Of a stretch of DNA of 64,000 bases, positions 45,095-55,886 are shown piece after piece. How positions within the stretch are numbered: the stretch's first letter is position 1; each line of letters opens with the position of its first letter. The stretch comes from Ustilaginoidea virens (taxonomy: Eukaryota > Ascomycota > Sordariomycetes > Hypocreales > Clavicipitaceae). Both the position numbers and the translations under genes were made by a program. The stretch is taken from contig NC_057318.1 of NCBI RefSeq assembly GCF_000687475.1, positions 310,001 through 374,000 of the forward strand. Direction: 5' to 3'. The notes under the pieces were generated by a model. The model did not search any database and was not told the DNA's origin. It saw only the letters and a program-made list of their open reading frames with translations.

Positions 45095-46327
45095 TGCAAC
45101 GTTTGGAGCCGGACGAGACGGAAAGCACAGAGGACACGTCGATTCGATCAGGCGTGAATGGACAAGGGAAGGTCAGACGTAAGAGGCATGCGAGAGGAAA
45201 CGTCTATTTCAACCCGGAACGACGGGATTTCACTATGCGAAATTCAGTCTGGGGATGATACGCAGCGCTGCTCATGCCAAGCTGCCTAGTGGTCTCCAAT
45301 ATCGTTTCGAAAAAAAAACCCCCCCCGTACGGTTCTTGCGGCTCTTGCTAGAATCAGCCAACACCCCCTTGGCCCTTCAACGAAGGTCCCCCAAATTAGC
45401 GTGGAACAATCTGGACCAAGACAAGACCAGTAATGCCACTTCCGGAAGCAAGAAACATCCCTGCGACAAGGGTTCGGAGTCCACGGCAGATCAAGTGGGT
45501 TCAAAGCTTCAAATAGTTTGCAACTAGACCAACTCCGCGTTCCAAGGCTGAAGTTAGTCCAAGGGCCACGCCACGTCTCGCCTCGCCCTGGCTCTTCCCG
45601 GACCGAGCCGGAATACCCCTAGTTGGTTAGCTTCAGCCCATTTTCGCTGGTTAGCTTCAGTCCATTTTCGCGACGCGTCACCAGATGCGCTAGGTTAGCG
45701 GGGTGAGCTGCACGGCTGCGGGACGAACCACGCGTCCAGGCTTGAGGGGTGTAGGTCGCTAGCTGGGCCCTTGCGACCGGTTATGGGAATTTGGCAAGCT
45801 GAACGACTCTTTTGGGAATGAGTCGCCCGCGACTATCGAAGACGCTGCGCGGAGATGCCGCTCCCTTGCAAATGCTGATGGATCTTTGGCATGGTTGGCC
45901 TCCAGGGGTTCAAACGCCCGGGCGTGGGCATGGTTTGATGCTTGCGTCGAGAAGTGAGAAGTGTGTATGTGGCGGAATGGTGGGAAGGTAGCATGGTCTC
46001 GACAAAACATGGGATTCTTCACATCGGGATTTCGCATCGCTCAGGGTTGCGACGGCGCCGGATACAGAAGGCCGAATCAGCTTGACCCTATCGAGGCATT
46101 GTCGTTTACTCCGCAGAGCTCCTTTCCCACTTTCTGTCTACGTTCCTGTAGCTCATGCAGGCTCACGGCTAGGCCATAATCGGGCCAACGTCAAATCGAA
46201 TCACCAGGCGATATCTCTCGACACCCCGACGCTTCCCACAATTTCCTCCACCCCGACCATCGACTCTGGATACTTGTTGCCACGTGCCCGTCCATTCATC
46301 CACCTGTTCCCTGTTCTCACCAACCGC
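45095..46327. other. Intergenic, no gene recognised
   Basis: 5' region of the large helical gene and 3' side of the phosphatase gene. It holds a short AAAAAAAACCCCCCC junction at about 45310 and a duplicated GTTAGCTTCAG(C/T)CCATTTTCGC at about 45626-45672. No gene recognised. Confidence 0.6.
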
Positions 46328-47167
46328 CTACTTTTTGGGCCTAACACCTCGCACACTGGATTCCGTTTTGGCTGGGCCGCTCGGGACAACCTGTCTCGTC
46401 GTGCTGGTAGCCGTCGGAGCCACCACTACCACCAAACATTGTCAGCAAACCAGAAATGAAGACATGCGTAAATGCACCATGAGCCAGTTCACGCGCAGCC
46501 ACTCACGGATCGCGTTTTGTTTCTCCGCGCTCAGGCCCTGGACGCTCTTGAGCCCCCCCTCAAGCACGTAGATTCTCGTCTTGGTAGCAAGCTGGCCCGT
46601 CGTCTCCGATACTGGCGGGTTAAAAGTCCGTATGAGGTGCCTGGCGTACCAGTACGCGGTGATGTGCGATCGCGCCATGCCCATGTCGCAGACGAAGACG
46701 ACGGCATCGGGCAGCTTCTCCGCGCGCGTGGGGAACAGATCTGCGGCTTGGTACTTTTGCGCATTGTCCCGACGCGCTTTGAACGCCGGCTCGTTGTAGC
46801 TGTCCACATTGTCCTTGATATCAAACTCGACGGCGTTGATGATTTTCTTGGTCATCTTGATTTTGTCTGCGCCCGGTCATTAGTATTCTGGATGATCAGG
46901 AATTCAGGACCAGGTGTGGGAAAGCTAGCGCGTACCTTGGCAGTCGACGACTTTGACAACGAGGCCGGATCGCCCGCTGGTCAGAAGCGCGTGCAGTTCC
47001 TCGGCAGTCATGTAGCCCATCTGCTGGTAGGCATAGTGGCCAAAGACGTTGATGGAGTTGGTTCCCTTTCCCTCGGAGAGGTCTGAGTGGTCAAGGACGG
47101 ACTTGTTTGTTATGGCTCGGGGCTTGGGCCATGGCGAAGGTGCCTGGGACTGAGTCGCAGTTGCCAT
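46328..47167 (-). CDS. Rhodanese / Cdc25-like phosphatase-fold protein with Cx5R site
   Basis: Exons 47167-46936, 46866-46507 and 46425-46328 give 229 residues. The first intron has a GTACGC donor and GGCGCAG acceptor and joins VVDCQ to DKIKMTKK in phase. The second has a strong GTGAGT donor and a TGCTGAC branch, ending GGTGGTAG. If it is retained, translation stops at 46442 with a different tail. YMTAEELHALL opens the rhodanese fold, and VFVCDMGMAR supplies the Cx5R active-site loop typical of Cdc25, arsenate-reductase and low-activity tyrosine phosphatases. The start MATATQSQ is preferred; an in-frame ATG at 47257 is in the likely leader. The substrate is unknown. Confidence 0.78.
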
Positions 47168-48238
47168 TGTCAAAGATGATGCACTTGGCAGAAACCACAC
47201 GGACCTGGGGGAATGGAGAGACGAGCGCTTGACGGAGGATTGTTGGTCGTGTTTCAACCGAGACGTGGCGGCTGAGAAATGCTACCTCAATTCCACGCGA
47301 GGCAAGCGGGAATCGACCGAGGTCTGGTTTTCTTAAACCGTGGAGAGGGAGTGGTTTGCCTCCGGGGAAGAGGGAGAGAAATGATTACATTCCACCCGCA
47401 CTTACACACTTGCACCACTTGCACTCGTTGGAGCTTCAGGTCGGTAGCTCCGCGCCATGGAGCTATGAGTTCTGAACCGTGAAGCTCCAAAGGCCAGAAG
47501 CGGAGCAACGAAAACTGCTGGCCCTGCTGCAACTAGCGATCGGTCGCAAAGCTGGAGATGCAAGGGTCCGACACGTCACATGGGCATTCTCGGCAGCGGC
47601 ACGCAACGAGGCGTTTCGGTAGGGAGCTGAAGGGGCTAGCAATGTAGGGGGACAGCCGCCAACGGTGAGATGCAGGGTGCGGCCTAGCGGCTAACCCACA
47701 CAGCTTTCTTCGGCCAGCCGCTACTTGCTGGATTCAGACGAAGCAGGGCTGTGGCCGGCGGGCGTGTGACTCGTTTCGTCTGGGGCGCGGCTGACACGGC
47801 GCTCCCTGATGTTCCACTTTCGGCACCATTACACCATCGGAGAGCATGCAGGGTCATGGGCATGGGCACGAGCAGGCTGCAGGGCTAATTGGCGCCCTGC
47901 CGCGATCTATCAAGAGGGTAGTGATTCCCGCCAATGCGACTAGCGAAAAGGGGGGGTCCAGCTAGTAAATTCAACGTCGACTTGACATACGAAACGCAAC
48001 GCAACGTTGGCCACCATGTTGTCCCGTCGGCTCGTTGTGCGCGGCAGCCATGACTACACCTCGCCTGCCCGAAGAAATCACGGCAGCAGATGCAAACATA
48101 TGAATGAGGGACATGTCTCGTCCATCAGCGTTGGATCTGCACGTTCTAGCTGTATCCTTGGACCGCTACATGAAGGCGGTCGTTCACCTTTGATCACATA
48201 GCTGCTCGGGTCACCACCATCCAGACTTTTTGACAAAG
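47168..48238. other. Divergent intergenic region, no gene recognised
   Basis: Separates the phosphatase gene from the MACPF-jacalin gene, which point away from each other, so both promoters must lie here. No TATA box or repeat stands out. Confidence 0.6.
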
Positions 48239-50484
48239 ATGGCCTTGAATCTGGCGCCGTACCACACGGCCATGCGAATCGGCCAAGGGTCAGAGACCGC
48301 CGCGTGGCCCCAAACACTTGCGTCGACTCCCCCGCTAACCTGGCGAATAGCTTCAACTCGTACACGCACGAGATCATGATGAACGACGCCGTCGTGTTCG
48401 ACGAGGCGGCCGCCGGCGGCGACCACTACCAGAGCGACACCAAGCAGGTCAGCCAGATCGTCACCTACTGCACCCGCCACGTGGACAAGCTGTCGGACAT
48501 TACCGACGCCATGAACGTCTCGGCCGCGCTGAGCATCAAGACGGCCACAGCGGGCGGCGGCTTGGCCGGGTCCTTTGTCGACGCCAACAAGTTCAAGGAG
48601 AGCTCCATCAACTTTTTCGTGCAGGTGCGCGTGGTCAACCAGACCATCATGGCCGAGGACGTGACCAAGTTCAACGCCATCAAGGGCGTCTCCGACACGA
48701 GCAAGTTCATGAAGGTGTACGGCGACTCCTTCATCTCGGGCTTCATCGAAGGAGGCGAGCTCGACGCCCTGGTGTCCATCAAGGTGACGGACTCGTCGAG
48801 CGTGCGCGACATCAAGGCGTCGCTCGAGGCGCACTTTGGCCAGGGCGCCGCCGCGGGGGGCAGCCTGAACGCCAGCCTGGGCATCGACAAGCAAAAGACG
48901 GTGCAGAACTCGGAGACGACCATCACGGTCAACTGGAACGGCGGGGGTGACATCAAGGAGCCGCACGAGCTGTGGTCGATCGAGTCGCTGACCAGGGTGG
49001 CGGCCGCCTTCCCCAACAACGTGGCGAGATGTCCCCAGAGGACGCAGTAAGCTAAGCCCCGTCCCACGCTGTTTGAGAATAGAACTGTGGGAAGGCACCG
49101 ACTGACGTTGGCCCAGCGCCATCATCACCAAGTACGACAGCCTGCGCAGCTTCCAGCTGGAGCAGCCGAAGCCGTCGGTGCTGGACTACGACATTGCCAG
49201 CCTGTACACCAACGACCTGCTCGACTCCATGATGTCGTACAAGAACATCTGGAAAAAGCTTCACGTCGGTGAGTCTGTTTGCAAGCTGCGAAAACTACGT
49301 TTGTTGGGGAAAGCAAAGCTGACTGCGGTTGCTTTGCAGACGCCAGCGACTTTGAGCTGGGCCTCGTCACGTTGCAAAAGGCCGTCCCGCCGCGAGCCAA
49401 GCCGCCGCGCAGGGACAACAACGGCAACGGCAACGGCAACGGCAGCGGGCACGGGCGGAGGGGCGAGCGCAGACACTTCATCGAGGACGTGGTCCAGACG
49501 GCGCGCGACCACTCAGACGACAGCGTCGACAGGGTGCTCGAGCTCGTCAAGCTGCTGCACTCGCCCGCCGGGAGCCATTCCTCCCAGGGGTCCCAACCGC
49601 AGACGTCGCAGGACTTTGACTACCCGGACAATGCCGGCGTGCCCTACGAGCCGGACGACCACGGGCTGGAAAAGGCCCGCAAGGACTGCCGGCTCGAGAT
49701 GATCAAGATTGTCAAGGAGGTCGACGCCGTGATTGAGAATCCGTCGCTGGCTCTCGACAACAGCCGCGACGCGGGCTTCCTGAACCCCTCCATCTTCCGG
49801 AAGCTGCTGCCCATCGTGACGCCCGTGCCGGCCCAGAAGCCGCCGACCTCCTCGGCGCCCGGGCTGCTCGCTCGCGGAAGCCTTTACAACGAGCCGGGCA
49901 GCCTCCCCTCGGCGCTCAGGCAGCACCACGACGAGGCGCAGAGGGACGGCAAGGCCACCCACTTCGTCATGGCTGGCTGGGCCGGCGACCACGGCACCCA
50001 TCAGCCACCCAAGACCTTTTTCGACCTGACGCAGGGCGGCCTCACCACCAAGCACGTGGTGAAGAAGATTGAGATGTGGAACCACACGCAGGAGAAGAAC
50101 GAGTACATGGTGGGGTACCGTCTCACGTTCAGAAACGGGTCGACGGCGGTGGTCCGCATGAGCGACAAGGGCGTGGCCCCGACAGAGGAAAAGGGTGCTG
50201 CCCCCGCGCAGTCTCACCACGTCTTTGAGGTGGAGGACAATGATCGCATAGTGTCGGTGCAGATGACGGCCGGCCTCTTTTCCGAGTTCCCCGTGCTCCT
50301 CATCAGCTCCATCAAGGTGGTCACGGCCGCGGGCAAGAGCAAGGTACTTGGCCACACGTTGCCCTCCAACTCGGTGACGCTGTGGACAGAGGCCCCGGCC
50401 GGAAACTACTCGCTCAAGGGGTTCTGGGGGCAGAGCGGCAGCTCGTTTGACCGCCTGGGCGTGTTTTACGGCCTTGACGAATGA
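48239..50484 (+). CDS. MACPF (membrane-attack/perforin) domain protein with C-terminal jacalin-like lectin domain
   Basis: Four exons, 48239-48288, 48351-49046, 49117-49268 and 49340-50484, encode 680 residues. Each intron is GT-AG with CTAAC or CTGAC branch-like sequences, and phases match. The short first exon ends so that splicing yields the IGQGFNSYT junction. Residues about 1-330 are MACPF-like, and Tyr140-Gly141-Asp-x-Phe-x6-Gly-Gly matches the MACPF signature spacing. Residues about 370-480 are a low-complexity linker with an Asn-Gly repeat. From about 530 the pattern FPVLLISSIKVVT and NYSLKGFWGQSGSSFDRLG fits a jacalin-type beta-prism lectin. There is no signal peptide, so the protein is cytosolic or leaves by a non-classical route. 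Family role is pore formation; the lectin may select a glycan target. Confidence 0.84.
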
Positions 50485-50818
50485 AGGGAGTGGCTGGTTG
50501 GGGTTGGTAGCCTGGTGTAGAGTAACGTTTATATCTAATTGCTCCCGGCTGACAACGTTTGGCTCGGTGAAATTTCGTGTGTTCCAGATTTGGTTTGGCC
50601 CAGTACGCCATGCTGCTTGCGTGATGGATGAAAGCAGAAGTAAAGAGAAATCCCATCCGGGACGGGCCTTTTTTTTTTTTTTTTTCCAACACATTTTGCG
50701 AGTCCTACTGATTCTCGACTTGTCCCGTCCCGGCGCGCATCACAAGAGTCATCATCACAAGGCACAGACAGTGAAACGCAAACAAACAACAAGACTCCCC
50801 GTCATTACAGACTCGTCA
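50485..50818. other. Convergent 3' spacer between the two MACPF genes
   Basis: 334 bp separate the two stop codons. A T-run of about 17 (50670-50686) may serve as a poly-pyrimidine 3'-end signal. Confidence 0.65.
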
Positions 50819-51933
50819 CTACAGCCCCAGCACGGCCACTTTGTACTCGCGCAGATGGCTGTACGGCATCAAGACCAGCTGCACCACCAACCCAGCACGG
50901 CATAGCTCGAGGCCGTGATCCCACTCCAGCTCGTCGCGGTCCTTGACCAGCCGCAGCTCCCTCATCCTCCGGCCAATCCGCGCAGGCAGCTCGTCCACGC
51001 TGTCCACGTAGCCCGTGCTCGCCCGCCTGACCTCGTCAAACTTGGCCTGGCTGACCCGGACGAGGCCCGACGGACCGACCGTCGGGACGTGCACATGAGC
51101 GCTCCCGGCGAGCGTGTCGTAGCCGCTCATGGTGACCTCGAAGCTCTCGGCGCGCCCGGTCGTCGTCTTCTCGAACGAGCGGCTCGTGGAGAAGAAGAGC
51201 GCCTTGACCCTGACGGTGACCTTTTCCGTGGACCGCGTCGAGACGGCCTCGTCGCTCGTGCTGACGTAGACTCCCGCGTCGCCCCCGAGCACGTAGCACG
51301 CGGCGTAGTAGTCGCCGAAGCGCTCGGCGAACAGGGCCTCGCCGCCCGGCCGCGACAGCAGGGCCTTGGCCTCCCACGACAACCTGGGCTCGCGGCCGAA
51401 GCGCACCGCGCCGTGGCGCATCAGGCACGTCCTCGACACCCTGTTGGTCTGCGGGCCTTTGTCAGCTCCAGCAACGGCGGGGTTGTCTTTGCCGCCTCCC
51501 TCGGGCAAGCTGCTGCGGAGGGTTTTGAAGGAGTGTTAGGAAGGGGGGGGGGGAAGGAGGGCAAACTCACGTCCTTGGTGGTCAGGACCGTCTTGTCGTA
51601 GCTGCCCGTGACGCTGGCCTTGAGGAAGGCGCAGCCGACGGTTGCGCCGAGGCTGCCGCTCGTGTGCTCCGTGCCGGTGGAGTGGCTGGTGCTCTCGCTG
51701 TCGCGGTAGGTGGCCTTGCCCTCGACGGCTCCCTCGTAGAGCAGCTTCTGGGCGCGGAGGTGCTGCGCGTCCCAGGGGGACGAGGTCGTCAGCCACGGGT
51801 TGGGCGTCGCGATGCGCCGCGAGGAGAAGCCGGTGCCGAGGGGGATTTCCTGGCGCGTCCAGGGCACGACGACTTCTCTGCCGACGGCGACCTGTCGCTG
51901 CGGCGTGGGGATCGGGAGGTGCTGGATATCCAT
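50819..51933 (-). CDS. Second MACPF-like protein (no lectin domain)
   Basis: Two exons, 51933-51571 and 51448-50819 (donor GTGAGT, acceptor CCCGCAG), give 330 residues in phase. Phe165-Gly-Asp-Tyr-Tyr-x6-Gly-Gly near residue 165-177 has the same spacing as in the neighbouring MACPF-jacalin protein (Y-G-D-x-F-x6-GG), and beta-strand-like stretches such as VTVRVKALFFSTSRSF follow. Glycine-rich sequence TSGSLGATVG precedes it. No signal peptide and no accessory domain are seen. It is shorter than complete MACPF domains usually are, so it may be a compact or diverged member. It converges with the MACPF-jacalin gene and diverges from the first subtilase gene. Confidence 0.68.
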
Positions 51934-52872
51934 GGCGGCGACGTTGTCGGGCTGGAGGGCAGTCGCGGCGTGTTTCGCTGCGGGTGGCTAACGCAGCGCC
52001 GGGATGCTGTCGTCGTCGTCGCGACACCCCGTGGACGCGGCCGACATTGACCGGCTGAAGGGGGTTATCAGAACGCTGCTGATGGAAACGGCGGGCGAAA
52101 CCTGCCTCGGGGGGCGGCACCTTGGCCAGCTCGTTGGAATTGTCGGCGCCGCCGCCGGGCCACCAGGGGAACCCAACCCATCTCCCTGCATGACGCGGCT
52201 GAGCAAAACGATTAGCAATTTTTTTTCCTTGTCGACCGCGCGGCCCGACGATGGCGGCATCTGGGCCAGTCTATACGCCAGACTATTTTCCCCCTCCAGA
52301 GGACGTGCCGTCATCCTGCACCCAGTGGCGGCCCGGGGTGCAGAAGACACGTCGTCGGCCCCGGGAGGCAGATGACCGCTTCAGCTTGCTGCGAGCAAGC
52401 CACGGCGCGGGCGCTACGCCGCATCGGCTTAGGGCGTGGCGCGCGCCTGAGCCCCTAGTCTTGGCGATGGCGTCAAATGGTGTCGAACCGTCCCGGCCTC
52501 GAAGCTCCCGGGGGTAACCCGGGGGGGGGGGGGGGGGGTGAGGCTACCACGCAGCTGCGGGCCGGGGCGGCTGCCCTCCCTTGGTGGCTTGTCGCGACTG
52601 TCCAGCTGGAACGGGCGGCAATTCAGGGTCCGTCGCAGCATGGCAGGATCAAGCGTAGGCGTCGCCGGCCGACAGGGGTCAGCGGCGACGGCACAAGGCG
52701 CGCGGGATGAGGGGATTCGGCCCCCCTCGCCAGTATTGTATTTACCCTCGGGAATGCGCGATTCTCGCCCACACGGCCGTCGACTCTTCCCCCCCCAAGG
52801 CTGTCCCCTAGGACTCCAGCTCAGCACAACCGCCTTCGCCGCGTTTCCCCAGCCAGCCAGCTAGAGATCATC
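51934..52872. other. Divergent promoter region of the second MACPF-like gene and subtilase 1
   Basis: 939 bp between divergent start codons, containing G18 at 52521-52538. It could coordinate expression of both genes. No coding sequence recognised. Confidence 0.6.
52521..52538. repeat. Poly-G run (18)
   Basis: Eighteen consecutive G in the divergent promoter region, preceded by CCCGGGGGTAACCC. Confidence 0.93.
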
Positions 52873-55289
52873 ATGGACTCGCAACGTCGCGGCGTCCGCC
52901 CTGCGACGAAACCCTCCGCGTGCGTTGATCCTTCCCCCCGGGAAAAAGCAGGACGGGGAAGCGTCGTCCCGTGGTGATGCAGGCTAACCCCTCCTTCCCC
53001 CCCCCCCCCCCCCCTTCAGCCCGGGTGCCTCGTCGGGAACGACGCCCAAGACGCCCGTCGAGACGGCCCTGCCGCCCGTCAAGACGGCCGACAAGGTCAA
53101 CGCCAACGAGCTGCAGGGCACCAAGATGGTGGACGGCGCCCTGATGGTCCGCCTCAAGGACGACGCGCAGGGCGTCACGCAGGCCCAGCGCAACGCGCAC
53201 ATCGACCGGATCCGGGCGCTCTGCCAGCAGCACAAGAAGGGCACCGGGACCGAGTACCCCGGCATCGAGGCCACGATGACGCTGGTCCACGCGTACCTGG
53301 GCCGCTTCCCTCCCGAGGTGATTGTCGAGATACGATCGAGCAAGGTGAGGCAATCAGTCCCAGACGCCTGCGCGCTCCCCGCACACATTGGCAGCTTGGC
53401 ACTACTAATAACCGCCCACCCCCCGGCGGCGCAGGAAGTCTTGCGCGTCACGGAAAACGCCCTCGTCAAGAGCAAGGGCCTCGAGCCGTGCGCGAGCTGG
53501 GCCGCCGCAAAGGTCACCCTGCCCAAGGAAAAGTTTGCCGAGCTCAACCAGCCCGGCAACGCCAAGTGGTTCCGCGACACGGACCGCATGGGCAAGCAGG
53601 GCCAAGGGGTGACCATCTGCGTCGTCGACTCGGAGGGCTTCTACAACAACGACTTTGAGGTGAGACCCGATCCGGACCGCGGCGGCTTCCCTCCCCCCCC
53701 CCGGGTCCCGGCTGACCCCGTGCAGGACGACCGCATCGTCTACTCCGAGGGCGGCGACCACCGGGTGCCGCAAAGGACCGGCGTGGCTGGCGAGGGTCCC
53801 CTCCAGGATCCCGCCATCGGCACGAACAAGAGCCACGCCACGCTCGTCGCCAACAGCGCGTGCGGCAAGGAGTTTGGAAGTAAGTCGGCGCGGCCGGGCC
53901 TGTCGCCAACCACCGCCCTCCCCCCCTGCACGCGGAGAGCAACGGCTGACGGGGATTCCCTGCTGCAGTCGCGCCCAAGGCAACCGCCTGGGTGTACAGC
54001 CCCGCCAAGCCGAACCTCACCATCCACGACGTCCTGGTGGCGTTTGACAAGATTGCGCTGGGGAAAACCCCCGGGCGCGTTATCCTCAACCTGTCGTGGG
54101 GAGCTTCGGGCTGGGCAAAGAACGGCCATGACATGGCGGATGCGCTGGCGGGACTGGTCAAGCTTGGCGTGATACCGGTGGTCGGTGCGGGAAACGATTC
54201 GGTATGTCGGTTGGGGATGCCCAGAGCAACAGAAGGCGAGGCTTGGACTGACAACCAAAGGCGTACATCGGGGAAAAGTGCGCCGAGTGGCCGCAAAACG
54301 CAGACGACGTGATTGTGGTTGGCAGCACCGACATGGACGGCAACGTGGCCTCGTGGTCCAACTACGGCCCAAGTACGTGCCGCCGCTTCTCGTTTTCAGA
54401 CGAAGCAACGGTGGAGAGAAACCCCCGCTTCCGATCGGGGCTCGAGCTGCTGACGAGGAATAGAGGTTGACATCTACGCGCCCGGCGACGTCCCCGTCAA
54501 GAACAACAGCGAGCGTCAAAACGGGACCTCGTTCTGTCAGTGCCGCGTCTCGTTTCCGCCCGTGCATGCCGGCCCACTGACCACCCTCGCGCAGCATCCC
54601 CCGTCGTCGCGGGATTCCTGGCCAACCTGCTCTCCACCGAACAGCCCGACCGGCGCTTCACCGTGGCAGACCTCCGCGACATCCTGCGCAACAACTACTC
54701 CGTCCAGACGAGCACCTGGCGCAATCCCCAGACCGCCGAGACCGGCACCGTGCGCACCATCACCGCCTTCCTGCAGCGCTCCGTCGTGGACATCCCCCAG
54801 CAAAAGCCCGTGGCGGACCAGAAGCCGCCCGCGTCGAGCGACGCCCAGCCCGCCCCCGACGTGGAAAGGGGCACTCTTGGTGTTTCGGTATGTTTCCCCT
54901 CCCCCCCCCCATTCTCTCCAAAGAGGCCGGGCGCAGCGCAACGGGGACCCCCCCCCGCTCACGTAACCCGCCGTGCGTAGGTGACCAAGAACGGCTACTT
55001 TGTGCAGGCGCCCCTGGATGGCAAGCCGCGCTTCACGGACCAGGACGGGCTGGAGGCCCTGCTCAAGGCCGTTGAGAAAAAGTCGGTCAGCGAGTACGCG
55101 TCGTGCCTGAAGAACGGCATCGGCTCGAGTGCCGACGGGAGGCAGTCGTGGGCGGCGCTGAAGCAGATTCGGGTCGAGTACGGCGCGCCCGAGGAGCAAA
55201 AGGCCAAGGACGTTTTTGACAAGATCAAGAGCCGCGCGCAGACGGGCAGCTTGAAGCAGACGCGGACTTGCCCCTTGAACCTCGGGTAG
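52873..55289 (+). CDS. Subtilisin-like serine protease (S8) with I9-like prodomain, copy 1, no signal peptide
   Basis: Nine exons: 52873-52919, 53020-53344, 53435-53659, 53726-53879, 53969-54201, 54261-54372, 54464-54535, 54595-54887 and 54981-55289, for 589 residues. All eight introns are GT-AG, 59-100 bp, and phase-consistent. The catalytic triad is complete: Asp189 in CVVDSEG, His236 in KSHATLV and Ser388 in NGTSFSSP, with the oxyanion Asn in VVGAGNDS. Residues about 50-135 resemble the I9 propeptide (GALMVRLKDD, then a helix HIDRIRALC). After the protease domain there is a Pro/Gln-rich linker and a roughly 110-residue helical tail of unknown role. The N-terminus MDSQRRGVRP has no hydrophobic core, unlike secreted cuticle-degrading or proteinase-K-type enzymes. 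The first intron ends in 18 C plus TTCAG. Confidence 0.87.
52997..53014 (+). repeat. Poly-C run (18) in a 3' splice site
   Basis: Eighteen C immediately upstream of the TTCAG acceptor of intron 1 of subtilase 1, serving as an extreme polypyrimidine tract. Confidence 0.85.
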
Positions 55290-55886
55290 ATGCGGTGGCG
55301 AGGCGGCAAGGTGTTTTTTTTTCTTCTTTTTTTTTTCTTTTTTAAAAAAACACCCCTAGATTCGCCCTCCGCTATTAACCATCCTGCCCGAGACGTTGAT
55401 CCCTTTGCTGTATTTCACGAGTGAACGCTGTTTTCCGCAGAGTCGTTAAATCGATTACCCATATGGACCTGCTCCTCCCCAGGCTCCACGTAGAATAAAA
55501 TTCCCATACAACCGGGACTGCCCCCCAGACAACGCAAATCAGTCGTTAAAACTCCAAATGGGCAACCCGGGAGCGATTCCGATCCGCAGCAACCCGCGCC
55601 CAAGGCAATAGCTACACCCCTGCAGACCGCAGAACAAAGCCACCATGCAATAGTAGCAAATAGCGCGGCTTATTATCAGCTGAGCCGGACCTGCAGCTCC
55701 AAAGGCCCTTTCTCGCCCGTCATCGCAACAAGCTAGCGCGACGTCTGAATACCCCATCTCCACGCCCTCCTGCCGCATAAAACCGGCAGACCCCTTCAAA
55801 CCCCCCCCCCCCCCCCCCCCTCGACCCCATTCTGCGTTTGCCAGCGTCGACACGGCCTTTTCCCTCACTTTTGCACATCCCCCACC
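55290..55886. other. Spacer between tandem subtilases
   Basis: Starts with T-rich DNA shortly after the stop (about 55314-55343) and ends with C20 (55801-55820) 67 bp before the next start codon. No other feature recognised. Confidence 0.65.
55801..55820. repeat. Poly-C run (20)
   Basis: Twenty consecutive C in the proximal promoter or leader of subtilase 2. Confidence 0.94.

Noticed and set aside
50819..51933. Second MACPF-like protein considered as a fungal gasdermin
   Set aside because: The F-G-D-x-Y-x6-GG pattern fits MACPF better, and I see no gasdermin-like N-terminal pattern; a structure prediction would decide.
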